A DNA stretch of 64,000 nt, taken from assembly GCF_033807715.1 (NCBI RefSeq), contig NC_084592.1:27647919-27711918 (forward strand), given 5' to 3'. How positions within the stretch are numbered: the stretch's first letter is position 1; every line of letters begins with the position of its first letter. Below, piece after piece: positions 36,956-47,722 of this stretch. The stretch is from Cololabis saira (Eukaryota; Chordata; Actinopteri; Beloniformes; Belonidae). The translations under genes were made by a program, and so were the position numbers. Below the pieces are notes generated by a model. That model was not told where the DNA came from, searched no databases, and saw only the letters and a list, made by a program, of their open reading frames with translations.

Positions 36956-37810
36956 CATGTATAGGTGACTCAAAAATAAAACTGGCCAAAAGCTGAGTCT
37001 GTTTGGTGATCCATTTAAAAATTGACCTGCAAAATTCTCAAACAGTTGAATTGTTCAAGCTAGTTTAAGCTAGCACAGTATATTTGATTCATTGACTGAT
37101 TGTAGCAAACTAACATGGACTTATGTTTATTAAACTCTTACTTTTTAATGCATTTTTCTATGTTTTTATTTAAAGCACTTTTCAATAGTTTTGTACATGA
37201 AACGCGCTACAGGAGTTACAGGATAAGTGTTACGAACACCGATTTAAAATTTTCTTCAGAGAATAGGATTTCTCAAATTCTAAATACTGCTAGCTGATTC
37301 TAGGACCATATGAATATTATGAAAAAAACGTATTTGAGGCTAATTATTTTCATGTACAAATAACTTAAGTTTATGTATTCGTGTGAAGTGATAACTGTCA
37401 GAGCGACACACTGTAAGGGAACTAATATGGCACGAATACCTAACTGAGACATACCCTTCTCTGCATGAAAGGACATCTGAGACAATTTATTGAGCCTTGT
37501 GGGGCTCTTCAAGACCTCTAAGTTTCCACCAGCTCTAGAGTGATGGGAACAGGCTGGGAAACACAGCCAAGGAAGAGCCAGGTTTTGTACTGGATTCCTA
37601 AACTGTCCCCAGCTGCTTCTACCAAGCGCTATGTAGACCCAGGTGCTCGGGCGGATTTGAAATACAAGCCCAGTAGTGTAAGTATCCTACAACTCCTATG
37701 TTGTTCTGATTTCCTACTCACCCCAATCCATTTTTCTTCTGTCAAGCAACTAGTTTATCATCAGTTTACATACAGTATACATATACACAGAAGCGGAGAG
37801 AAGTGAAAAT
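36956..37810. other. Unclassified stretch
   Basis: No gene or named repeat was recognised. The last part may be 5' sequence of the hAT gene that begins at about 37811. Confidence 0.45.
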
Positions 37811-38299
37811 GGTGGAGCATGTGAAAGTTGTCGGTCCAGTTAATGGGACATTTATGGCGCTTTTACACTAGTACCTACTCAGCCTGACCCGACTTGCTTT
37901 GCCTTCGTTTCTTTTCAATACTCAGATCAGAAATAGGCGGGGTTGGAGCGAAGCTGCTGTGACGTACTCGATTCTGTGACATAAACGAAGAAGTAAAGGC
38001 GCCAAAGACGGAGAACATGCATGAGTTAACCCTCCTGTTATGTTCGTTTCTCAGGTACAGCAATGCTGTTCCCGTTCCCGTGTCATGTTTAAATACCCAA
38101 AAGATGTCAGAAACCAAAAAAATCCAAACAAACATTGTTAATATGTCATTACTAACTCCATTACTAACTATTCTATCAATATTTAGTGCAATGGTGTTCC
38201 TTACCTCTGACAGGTAATGGTCCAATTATGATATGATTCACTCGTTTTTCATAAAAAATACATGTTTTATCTTTTTTTTTTTATGTTTCACCACTTTAT

Positions 38300-39112
38300 T
38301 ACTTTTGAAAGACCAACATATAATAGTTTGCATCACATGCTGCCCAGATGTTGATGCCATATTTAGCTGGTTTGGAAGGCATGTATTGCCTAAATGGGCA
38401 GCGACCTCTGAATGCCACCAGCCTTTCATCCTCTATGATATTAGGGCCTGGGTTATAGAGTAGTGGAAGTTGCTCTACCCACTTGTCCCACACTGTCCTA
38501 ATAGCTGCCAGCTTGTCTCTCGATTATCAAATCGGATTACTCTGGAGAAAATGTGAAAAGTCTCCAGAGACATTGTCGCTCGAAATATAGCCCTGCCTGT
38601 CTCAGCATCCCAAAGATTGGCTGTCGATTCATCCTTTGACTTATAGACCCCAGCCAGGATGAGGACCCCCAAATACGCATCGAAATGTGTTTTGTCCAGC
38701 TCCTTCCACTTCTCCCCCAACACACGCCTCCCTTCTAGATTGGTCATTTCCAGAATTATTTTCTTTATTGAATCTGGCATGACCAGCTCAAAAGCTGACT
38801 TGATGTCAGTCACACGAGTCACTGCCATCCTAGTGGGCCCTGGCACTGTCTTTATTATGTTTTCTGCAGACAGTTTTGCCTGACGCACATTTGGGGATGA
38901 CGACCACTGTATTTCACCATTTTTTGACATGAATGTCATGCTTGGAGGAATAGGAACAGCAATTCCCTCATCTGGTTCAAAATCAGAATCATTGGAATCA
39001 GAATTCAGCTCGAGACAGTCTTCATCTTCAGCATCCTCCTCTATTTCACTGTCATGATCAATGATGACTTCCAGAGCCTCCTGGACTGTCAACCTTTTGC
39101 TTCTGCTGCTCA
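38300..39112 (-). pseudogene. piggyBac-type transposase, N-terminal portion
   Basis: From the ATG at 39110-39112 (MSSRSKRLTVQEALEVI) there is an acidic Asp/Glu/Ser-rich N-terminal region and then the piggyBac dimerisation/DNA-binding part (FDAYLGVLILAGVYKSKDES, ETFHIFSRVIRFDNR). A frameshift near 38500 leads to ERLVAFRGRCPFRQYMPSKP and KYGINIWAACDA, which contains the first catalytic Asp. The second and third Asp and the Cys-rich C-terminus are missing (family length about 550-600 residues). A working enzyme cuts at TTAA; this one cannot. Confidence 0.9.
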
Positions 39113-39254
39113 TTTTGTAAATGTCTGCCTGACAGAGTGTAATGTTGGTAGGATTCCCATGCAGATAATCTTTTATATGTTTTGCCCCTCCCCTGTTGAG
39201 TGTCCAGTGAGTGTGGGTGGAGTTTTCCCGCAAGAACATCCAGCACCTGCACTT

Positions 39255-39324
39255 GCGTGTGTGTGTGTGTGTGCGTGTGTGCGTGAGTGGACCTTTCCCG
39301 CAAGAACATGAATGGTTGTAACAC

Positions 39325-39396
<72 letters not shown>
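39255..39396. repeat. (TG)n arrays in the piggyBac 5' region
   Basis: Two TG-rich arrays follow two copies of the phrase CCCGCAAGAACAT (about 39228 and 39297), each with a CACCTGCAC-like sequence before the TG run. This indicates a local duplication of about 70 bp. Confidence 0.9.
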
Positions 39397-39402
<6 letters not shown>

Positions 39403-40337
39403 TTGGGGTGAAACATGTCTCACAGTTGCAAAGAAAGAAATAGTCTGACATTTCTGACACCCTTTCACCTCCAGATTGACTGCCGGGTCAAACTGACCCG
39501 AACAGTATCTATGTTATATAAACATGCAGGGGGGGGTTGCAAATATGTGAGATGAACCATTTTCATATTATATGTTGATTACACTAATTAAGGCAAGCAG
39601 AAGAAGTTTCATACTGAAAAAATACTTTTAACTATTTTTCCCAGATCTTTAAACTTTAAAACGGGTCAATTTGACCCGGAACATAACAGGAGGGTTAATA
39701 TATATGCTGCTTGTTCTGTGGCATTTATTTGATATAAATTTAAAACAACGCCAAATGAACAAGAAGCCACGAGTCGCTCTTGAAATGCTGTCACAACCTG
39801 ACTCAGGCATCTGATTGGCCAACCGCCTGACCAATCCGTGGCATGTAGTGTGATGACTTCAGATGCAGCCCGACTCAGCCTGCTTAGAACTTCGGCAGAG
39901 TAGTTACAGAAAAAGTATCTACTCGGCACGCCTCCACCCCTAGTGGAAAGGCGCCAAACCAAGTGGAGGCGAGTCGAGTCGGGCTGAGTAGGTACTAGTG
40001 GAAAAGCACCTTTATATTTCTAAAATGCCCTGATGGCACCATTGATAAAGGTAGAGGGATATGTGTTCTTTGTGGAAAGGACTTTGCTTACCGATGAAGC
40101 AGCTCAAGTTTAACCTACCACATAAACGCAAAGCACCCGGTCGCGAGCTCAGCCACAGCTAACGTTAGCAGTAACGACGTTAGCAATTCATCAAGCCACA
40201 CCAACGCTCTTCACCAAACTAAACTCGAGGATAGCCCCCCGCACATGCGCACATCTGCAACAGATAGGATGGCAAACTTTATTTGCAAAAACATAAACAA
40301 GAGAACTTTCCCTGCATTAGTGGCTGCAGTGTGCTTA

Positions 40338-41836
40338 TTTTGCACTGCACATCCTTTCAAAACGGGGTTGCAGGCTGGAAACTGCTACTCTCAAATCATG
40401 CTCAATGTTGAGCTGGGATCTGTACTTGGTTTTTAGAGAAGCAACAGCTGAAAAGCCTATCTCGCAGAGATATGAAGTGGCAAAGTGAAGAAGGATGTTT
40501 AAAGCTTTCTGTCCGATGAGGGGATATTCCCTTTCAACTCCAATCCAGAACTCACTAAGAGTGTGAGCTGTAAACCTCAGCCTCAGGGTGGAGTCAAAGG
40601 TCATGTCAATAAATTGGTCCTCTTCAGACTGGCTCAAATCAGCAGGCACTGCAGATAGAATAAAAAATGGGATTACTTTATTTGTCATTGCATAATAAAC
40701 ATGAAGAAATCTGTCTATTTCAGTTAGTAAGTATATACAACATAAATAAAATATATGATTATGATCAATAAAATCTTAAAATACCAACCTGCTGCACTGA
40801 ATGGATCCATAATCCAGGCATACTGAGCACTGTTGTTTGGGAAGTATTTCTGAAACATTTCTCTCAGAGAAGAGATGTGCTGCTTTATACACGGGATCAC
40901 TGTGGTGGCTCCAGTGTGAATGGTTTCAGCAACTTCACTCAGGTTCTCAAAGACATCTACATTTTGTTGATCGAGGCGTCTGCCCCATGCATCGAGTTTT
41001 CGGGAGAATGCAGTGATCTTGTCTGCCAGGTGAGGTAGGTGGTTGTCTTTGCCTTGTAGCTGAAGACTTAACTCATTCAGCTTGCAAAACACATCGCTGA
41101 GATAGGCCAGCTTCTACAGAAATTGTTCATTGCTGAATTTGCTTGAAGCCTCAGACATGCGCTCCTCCTCCAAAAAAAGCTGAATCTCTACTCTCAGTTC
41201 AAAGACGCGCGACAACACTTTGCCCCTGGAGAGCCACCTTTCTTTGCTGTGAAACAGCACAGATGTATGATCAGTTCCCATCTCCTCGCAAAGTGCAGAG
41301 AGCAGTCGCGCCTTCAGGGGTCGGGTTTTGATGAAATTTACAATACCCACAACCTCTGTTAAAGCCTTCTTTAGTTCGGGGCTGAGCTGTCTTGACGCGT
41401 GCGCTTCCCTGTGAATGACACAGTGCGTCCAGTCCGCATCTGGAGCAACCTTCTTGATAAGTGCCTGCAGCCCGTTTCCTATCCCTGCCATGGTCTGTGC
41501 GCCATCAGACCAAAAGCCCACACAATTTTCCCATTTAAGACCGTGTTCTTTGAAGTAACTGTCCATGATCTTAAATAACTCATCAGCCGTGGCTCTCTTT
41601 TTTATGTATTTGCAGAAGAGCAAATCCTCACACATTGACTTGCTGTTCACAAAGCGGAGTATGAAATAAACAAACTGTCCTTATTGCTGTCGGTACCCTC
41701 ATCCACTTGCAATGCAAAACAAGTCTCTTTTTTTTACCGTCTGCACACATATTAATGGTTAGTACCACACTGGTAAGAACCTAAGGCATATACAGTATAT
41801 ATATACGTGTATGTGTATGTGTATGCGTTTGTTTGC

Positions 41837-41892
<56 letters not shown>

Positions 41893-42033
41893 GCAAACAA
41901 ACGCATACACATACATATACAATATATACACATAAACACAAACCCATTTTTTTTTTTTTTTGGAAGGGGGAAGGGGGGGGGGTGTCCCAGGTCCCACAGA
42001 GCAAGCATGCAGATGAACGAGCCGGTGTATATG

Positions 42034-42073
<40 letters not shown>

Positions 42074-42984
42074 TGTCTGTGTGTGTTTGTCTGTGTGGCT
42101 ATGTGTATATGTCCGTGTGGCTGTGTGTGTGTGTGTATATATCCATGTGGCTATGTGTGTGTGTGTATGTCTGTGTGGCTATGTGTGTGTATGTCTGTGT
42201 GGGCTATGTGTGTATGTCTGTGTGTGTGTGGGTGTGTGTCTGTGTGGCTATGTGTATATGTCCGTGTGGCTATGTATGTGTGTATGTGTGTGTGTGTGTG
42301 CTAGTCCTATCAATGCTCCACCTGAACTGTATCTATAGTGGAGCTTTTATTTTTTGTATGAGTTGATCTTCAAGATCATCTGACATGTCACATATACTGT
42401 AGGCTACACCTCGCAATTGTGTCATTTGAAAGAGGGATAGTTTTCAATTTGGCTGCGCTTTTCTCATCCATCATTGCTGTCACCATGTCAAGAGCAGCAG
42501 GCAAAATCAACTCCTCAGCAATTGTATGTGGCTTTTTGCATTGGGCGATTCTATATGCAACTTTGTATGAGGCCATTTGTGCTTGACAGTTAACTGACAC
42601 AGCCTTTACCATGTGTTGCTCCTGCTGTAGATATTCTGCCAGTTTTGTTTTAAAGAAATCCAGTGGTTTGGTAGCGTGACTGGGGTGTGTTGTCTCCAGG
42701 TGTCTTCTTAATTTGTTTGGTCTCATGCTGTCTGCTGCTAACGGCTTCAAACACAGAACACACATTGGTCTATCCTCTGCACCGACCACTGAAACCGTAA
42801 ATCCGAGACCAAGATAGCTTTCGTCATAATTTCTTTTCGGTTGGATTTTTGGTTGACTTGGCCCCTCTGTCTTGTCTTGTGTGTGTGATGTTGCTGGCTC
42901 TTTTGTGGTCCATGTCACAAATTTATCGATGTTGCTCACAGTTACCTGCTGCCTTGTTGTACTGCTAATATTGGCCCGCTGCAA
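40338..42984 (-). pseudogene. ZBED-type hAT transposase, spliced, broken
   Basis: The N-terminus (42984-42388) has a BED-like finger (MCVLCLKPLAADSM, LRRHLETTHPSH) and a helical segment. After the insert, the RNase H-like core begins FALQVDEGTD and, after a frameshift near 41680, reads CVGFWSDGAQTMAG, THCVIHREAHAS, SKERWLSRGKVLSRVFELR. A TAG follows NEQFL near 41115. A GT-AG intron (40788-40649) interrupts DPFSAA and VPADLSQSEEDQF. The C-terminal dimerisation region ends at 40338 (YLCEIGFSAVASLKTKYRS). This matches vertebrate ZBED5/FAM200-like proteins of hAT origin. Several lesions make it a pseudogene. No ATG start is certain. Confidence 0.85.
41757..42343 (-). mobile_element. GC-rich-family retroelement, copy 3 (short)
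   Basis: On the minus strand it begins CCACTATAGATACAGTTCAG (the same text as copy 1 at about 15240-15258). A long CA/TG-rich stretch, a short piece of the conserved tail (AGAGCAAGCATGCAG on the plus strand, about 41999-42013), a C tract and an A tract follow, then an AT-rich 3' end with a TA run. The left boundary shares CTGGTAAGAACCTAAGGCAT with copy 2. It interrupts a hAT gene, whose reading resumes on both sides. About 200 bp of the tail is deleted relative to copies 1 and 2. Confidence 0.78.
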
Positions 42985-43248
42985 TTAACAGTCCGACGTC
43001 AATCATTGTTTTTGTTTTAGTTCCAGGGTACATTTTTCTCTGGTCTCTTAATGCTTTTTAATAATTTTAGCTATTAATTATTACTATGTTTGTGTGTGTG
43101 TTTTGTTTAGAGTGAATTATCTTTATTGTCAATAGCATTTATAGTAAGATAGGCATGAAATTGAAAATTTCCTCCCGTTTGTCACGCCCCACCTGTCATT
43201 TCTCCGTTCCTCACCAGTGGGGCACGTCCCACACTTTGAGAAGCACTG

Positions 43249-43328
43249 ATATACTATGACTATAATAGGATATAATAATATAATAATATCCTAATATAAC
43301 ATAATAATATTATAATATTATAACATAT
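43249..43328. repeat. AT-rich simple sequence
   Basis: ATA/TAA-type simple sequence flanks the solo LTR on this side and continues at 44069-44185 on the other. Confidence 0.8.
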
Positions 43329-43514
43329 TGTTACGTGTACGAGTATGGGGGGGGCAGTTTGGTGTTTTCTCCTCTTTGCTCCTGCTCCTCTCTCTCTCCC
43401 TCCACTCTGTCTCATACTCACAGGTCCAGCCCATTCCCCCCCACTCGGTTCCACCCCTCTCCACTGGTTGGGCCACCACTCAGCGGTCCCACCAATCAAT
43501 TCAGCTCATCACCA

Positions 43515-43522
43515 TATATAAA
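43515..43522 (+). promoter_or_regulatory. TATA box of the solo LTR
   Basis: TATATAAA sits about 190 bp into the LTR. A CT-rich stretch precedes it. This would be the retroelement promoter and could still act as a regulatory element. Confidence 0.6.
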
Positions 43523-43945
43523 GCACTTGTGTCCCAACCATCTGCCTCTTCTCCTCACGCTGCAATCCCCCTGTGCTCCAGCCAACAGTCTCAGTACTTT
43601 GTTTCTCAGTTCTTAGTTTGTTGAGTCCTCAGTTAACCTTCCCCAGTAGTGCATTTTCAGTTTGCAAACCTTTTCACTGTTCCTTACGGGGAAAGGGAAA
43701 GGGTAAGATGGGGTACCCTGTACACTGCATCACATAGGTTATTTTTTGTTATGTACACCAGGTTAGAGGTGAGTGCCACATGTTGTAACTTATTTTTTAG
43801 GTAGAGTAGGAAGTGTTGTTTTGGCTAGGTAGGTTAGATTTTGTTGACTATTAGAATAGCATTGTTTTGATTGTACTCTTTATTTGGCACCACCAGTCCC
43901 TTCCCTTAACCTTTTGTGTTGTTGGATTTTCAGAGGCTTTTAGTT

Positions 43946-43951
43946 AATAAA
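43946..43951 (+). terminator. Polyadenylation signal of the solo LTR
   Basis: AATAAA in the text TTAGTTAATAAACAAGTC, downstream of the TATA box on the same strand, as expected near the R region. Confidence 0.6.
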
Positions 43952-44189
43952 CAAGTCTTTTCTGTTCACTTTACCTATTTGTCAGTTTCCATTTCTTTCA
44001 TTTTTGGGTATACACATGTTAATGTCCCTATCGAGCCAATTACCACCACCTTGGGACATTACACATATAATAAAATGATATCACCATACTATAATATATA
44101 CCAATATAATAATACTATAATATAACATCCCATGAGATCTCATAACATAATATAATAATACACTATAGAACAATATATCATGATAATTC

Positions 44190-45230
44190 CATTTTCCAAA
44201 TTCCATTTGTATCTAAAATTCTGGAAAAGGCAGTTTCAAGCCAGTTATGTGACTATTTGTATAGAATTGATCTGTTTGAAGTCTTTCAGTCAGGGTTCAG
44301 AATGCATCATAGCACAGAGACAGCACTGGTTCGAGTCACGAATGACCTCCTTATGGCCTCAGATAAGGGATTAGTGTCCATATTGGTTCTACTCGACCTC
44401 AGTGCTGCTTTTGACACTGTTGATCATGGCATTTTACTGCACAGGTTAGAGCATGTTGTTGGGATTAAAGGGACAGCTTTGGTTTAAATCATATTTATCT
44501 GACAGGTTCCAGTTTGTTCATGTACATGAGGTTTCTTCCGAACAGTCAAAGGTCTGTTATGGTGTTCCGCAGGGTTCAGTGCTAGGGCCAATCTTGTTCA
44601 GTTTATACATGCAGCCATTGGGAAGTATAATCCAGAATCACGACATACACTTTCATTGCTATGCTGATGATACGCAGCTCTATTTGTCTATGAAGCCGGG
44701 TGAAACAGAACCATTAGTTAAACTTCAGGCATGTCTTAGGGACATCAAGGACTGGATGTCCAGAAATTTCTTGATTCTAAATTCAGATAAAACAGAGGTT
44801 ATCATTCTTGGTCCAGAGCATCTTAGGAAGGGATTAGATGGTGTTGCGATGGCTTCCAGTGCAACTGTGAGAAACCTTGGTGTTGTTTTCGATCAGGATT
44901 TGTCGTTTAAACCATATGTTAATCAGGTTTGTAAAATAGCGTTTTTCCATCTCCGTAATATTGCAAAAATGAGGAAAATCCTCTCGCAGAGTGATGCAGA
45001 AAAACTAGTTCATGCGTTTGTATCTTCTAGATTGGATTACTGTAATGTGTTGTTAACAGGATGTCCAAGTAATTTGCTGAATAGGCTCCAGCTGATCCAG
45101 AATGCAGCAGCATGAGTACTGACAGGAATCGGCAGGAGAGACCACGTATCTCCAGTGTTAGTGTCGCTCCATTGGCTATCTGTAAAATTCAGAATCCAAT
45201 TTAAAATTGTATTACTTGCATATAAAGCCC
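44190..45230 (+). mobile_element. L2-type LINE, reverse transcriptase fragment
   Basis: The plus strand reads LEKAVSSQLCDYL, FQSGFRMHHSTETALVRVTN, LLDLSAAFDTVDHGILLHRL (44395-44455). After a one-base shift near 44460 it reads [40 protein letters not shown] (catalytic YADD), [16 protein letters not shown] and [13 protein letters not shown], to [20 protein letters not shown] and a stop at 45113-45115 (TGA, one Trp or Arg codon lost). The thumb continues to LHWLSVKFRIQFK, where the GC-rich-family copy 2 begins. The RT domain is nearly complete; the endonuclease and tail are gone. Confidence 0.88.
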
Positions 45231-45234
45231 ATAT

Positions 45235-45656
45235 AAAGATACCATGCTGGTAAAAAACCTAAGGCATATATATGTGCATTATTACTATATTTAATATATA
45301 TACATATACATATACACATACAAACCCAGTTAGTTGTTTTGTTTTTGTTTTTTTTGGGAGGGGGGGGTAACATCCACTGCTAACCCAGGAAGCAAGAGCA
45401 CACAGAGGCACACGTCGAGCACTGGAAATCTGCAACAAAAACCACAAACGAAACACAAAACCGACACGGAGCCGACCAAAACACGAGCAGCAATCGACCC
45501 AAATCTCGAGATCTGATCACAGTCTAAGCTAAGCTACCGCGATTAACTAACCCCAAAAACTACAGAGCAAGCATGCAGGTGAACAAGCCAGTGTGTATGT
45601 CTATGTGTGTGTGTGTGCGTGTATGTATATGACTGTGTGTGTATATGTCTGTGTGG

Positions 45657-45697
<41 letters not shown>

Positions 45698-45868
45698 GTG
45701 TGTATGTATATGTTTGTGTGGCTGTGTATGTGTGTGTGTGTGTGGCTATGTGTATGAATATATGTATATGTTTGTGTGTGGGTATGTATGTGTGTGTGTA
45801 TGTGTGTGTGTGTGTGGCTATGTGTATGAATATATGTATATGTTTGTGTGTGGGTATGTATGTGTGTG

Positions 45869-45931
<63 letters not shown>

Positions 45932-46745
45932 TAATCCTGCCCAGGCGAACCCCGGCCACCCGGTCCGGGCCGGACATGCGGCCAGGAGGCCCTCAACCCC
46001 CAGGCCAACGACCCCCAACCGGCGAGGGGCCAGCCTGCCCGGACAGACAGAGCCGACGCGGGCAGGTGCACCCGCCCCCACGAAAGAAGCCCTCCAGGAC
46101 CAAAGGAGTGGGCCCGACAACGGAGGGCCCCAGACCCAGGCATCCCATTCATCCATCCATTCATCTATCCGGTATCTATAACAATAATATAATATACTAA
46201 CAACAATAATGATGATGATGATGATGATAATAATAATAATAATAATATAATAATAATAATAATAATCATCTTTGTATAGTAATAATATCAATAAATTATT
46301 AAATTTTGTTGTCCGGCCAATGGAGGCCCGAACTCTCCATGGCAGGACCCTTCCATACCGCATTGTCACCGACAAAGATTCACGCACCGTTTCTCCCTCC
46401 CCGGGGGAGTCCAGCACCACCAGAAGGCCCCCCAGGCTGCCCGGCGAGCCCCGCCAGGCCCGGGCATCGCGACCCACCTATCCCAGGCCGGCGAGGGAAC
46501 GCAGGTGATGTGGGCCCCCCTCCCGACCCTGGTGTTGAGTGCATGTAATTAATGCAATAAAAACTGGGAGGGGGAGGTCAGGGTATCATACTGACAATGA
46601 TCCCCCCCCTCCAGAACTAAGTATCCTTGTTAAATGTATTTATTAAATGTTGAATGTTCAGTGTCTACAGTGTTATTAAAACCGTGAGGCGGGGAGTGCC
46701 GGGCCACGCGGGACAATGTCCCCCACGCCCCCGGACCCCCCGCCA
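45235..46745 (-). mobile_element. GC-rich non-coding retroelement, copy 2
   Basis: Minus-strand order as in copy 1: GC-rich block (46745-46330), AAT/ATG triplet stretch (46310-46190), GC-rich block (46180-45940), CA/TG array (45930-45600), ~230-bp conserved tail (45600-45375), C tract, A-rich tract, AT-rich 3' end. The 3' boundary carries CTGGTAAAAAACCTAAGGCA (plus strand), shared with copy 3. It stops at the point matching about 16392 of copy 1, so it is 5'-truncated. It abuts or interrupts the L2 fragment ending near 45230. Confidence 0.78.
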
Positions 46746-47270
46746 TTAGAGATTTAATGAAAAAAACTATGGATGGACCGACAAATCAGTTCAGGTCTTA
46801 TTATATATTACATATCATATTACACCAATTACACCAGTTTCTTTTAATCTCAATCGCTACGACCGCGGTATATGTTTAAAGAAAAAAAAAAAGTAGCATT
46901 TGTTACATTTTTCTTCTTCTCGCTGTTTGTGAATTGCATAAACTGTGCTTTACCACCACCTGGTGGTCTGCTGTGCTATTTTTCGGTCAAAGGTTCTTGT
47001 GTGGTTCTTGTGTGGGTCTTGTCTAGCAGTACACATATATATGTGTGTGTACTGCTAGCCTTAAATTCAGCAAATTATGTGTTTTAGTTAAATATCTTGG
47101 GTTCATACAGTCTGTATTAAAAAAACATTAAAAATTACTATAAACTATTTAACATTTATTTCTTCTTAATTACTACTTTCTTTACCATTCCAGCTTTTTA
47201 AGTTTTGGGTTTGCACATATAAATGTGATACACATTTTACAGAATTAATTATTTGGCATGATTTACCACT
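46746..47270. other. Unclassified stretch with one hairpin
   Basis: AT-rich, without a recognisable gene. 47023-47058 forms an inverted repeat (CTAGCAGTACACA and its complement) around an alternating TA/TG centre. Confidence 0.5.
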
Positions 47271-47274
47271 TCTT

Positions 47275-47722
47275 TGGACTGTATAAGAAATAATGAAGAA
47301 TGCATCCAATACAAAGTTCTTCTCCTCACATTTAAAGCTCTCCATAACCTGGTCCCTCAATACCTGTCAGACCTTCTCCACCCGTACACCCCCACCCGTG
47401 CTCTACGCTCCTCCTCAGCTGCTCTCCTGTCTGTACCCAAATTTAAACTGGCCACTATGGGTGGCAGAGCCCTCAGTTGCTCTGCACCCAGACTCTGGAA
47501 CTCTCTCCCCCCCTCCATCCGTCAGATTGACTCCATTGGACAATTCAAATCTCATCTCAAGACCTACCTGTTCAGACTTGCATATCCAGTCTAAATTTTT
47601 TGTATTCTATTTTATTTCCTGTTGTATTTTATTCGTATTTTCTATGTTTTTTGTAAGGTGTCCTTGGGTGCTCAGAAAGGCGCCAACAAATAAAATCTAT
47701 TATTATTATTATTATTATTATT
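47275..47722 (+). mobile_element. LINE 3' end (Rex/L2-like group)
   Basis: The plus strand encodes the ORF2 C-terminal tail (IQYKVLLLTFKALHNLVPQ, YLSDLLHPYTPTRALRSS, APRLWNSLPPSIRQ, FKSHLKTYLFRLAYPV, stop at 47592-47594). A 3' region follows with GTGTCCTTGGGTGCTCAGAA and a terminal TTA/ATT triplet run at 47697-47722. This tail design is common in fish LINEs. The copy is strongly 5'-truncated, and its tail differs in sequence from the L2 at 44190-45230, so it is a separate insertion. Confidence 0.85.

Larger units (their letters stand above)
38030..39694 (-). mobile_element. piggyBac-like element, internally deleted
   Basis: Both ends read inward CCCTCCTGTTATGTTC and are flanked by TTAA (38026-38029 and 39695-39698), the obligatory piggyBac target. 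The right side also has an internal GGGTCAAATTGACCCG palindrome, echoed at about 39484-39502. Inside are TG arrays (39255-39395) and the N-terminal part of a transposase on the minus strand. It sits inside the TIR element at 37856-40010. Confidence 0.93.
37856..40010. mobile_element. TIR element with 5-bp target duplication, carrying a piggyBac
   Basis: The left end is GGCGCTTTTACACTAGTACC and the right end, inverted, is GGTGCTTTTCCACTAGTACC; both continue TACTCAGC. TTTAT flanks both sides (37851-37855, 40011-40015). Without the internal piggyBac the element is about 0.5 kb with no gene, so it is a MITE. The 5-bp duplication would fit the hAT5-type group, but I do not claim the superfamily. 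Its insertion split a hAT reading frame. Confidence 0.88.
37811..40330 (+). pseudogene. BED-finger hAT transposase N-terminus, interrupted by a 2.2-kb insertion
   Basis: 37811-37855 reads MVEHVKVVGPVNGTF in frame. The same frame resumes at 40016 (FLKCPDGTIDKGRG) once the inserted element and one TTTAT target copy are removed. What follows is a BED-type zinc finger (CVLCGKDFAYR, then SSSLTYHINAKHP), a Ser/Asn-rich linker and a helical segment. A TGA at about 40096-40098 lies inside the finger. The fragment is N-terminal only and ends near 40330 against an opposite-strand hAT gene. BED fingers bind transposon ends in hAT transposases. Confidence 0.82.
40335..43248 (-). mobile_element. hAT element (ZBED5/FAM200-like), interrupted by a retroelement
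   Basis: The 5' end reads CAGTGCTTCTCAAAGTGTGG on the minus strand, a Charlie-type hAT terminus, at 43248. A transposase gene follows to about 40338. The 3' terminus was not found; the element abuts an opposite-strand hAT fragment near 40330. A GC-rich-family retroelement (copy 3, 41757-42343) lies inside the coding region. Confidence 0.85.
43329..44063 (+). mobile_element. Solo LTR (735 bp)
   Basis: It starts TGTTACGTG, ends GGGACATTACA, and is flanked by CATAT on both sides (43324-43328 and 44064-44068), a 5-bp target duplication. Inside are a TATA box (TATATAAA, 43515-43522) and, 424 bp on, AATAAA (43946-43951), the U3-R order of an LTR. There is no internal retroelement sequence, so the element has been lost by LTR-LTR recombination. 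Which LTR superfamily it belongs to cannot be told without coding sequence. Confidence 0.83.

Noticed and set aside
47275..47722. Continuation of the L2 fragment 44190-45230 after copy 2
   Set aside because: The two pieces overlap in the FKI/YKV-LL segment and differ in sequence, so they are separate LINE insertions.
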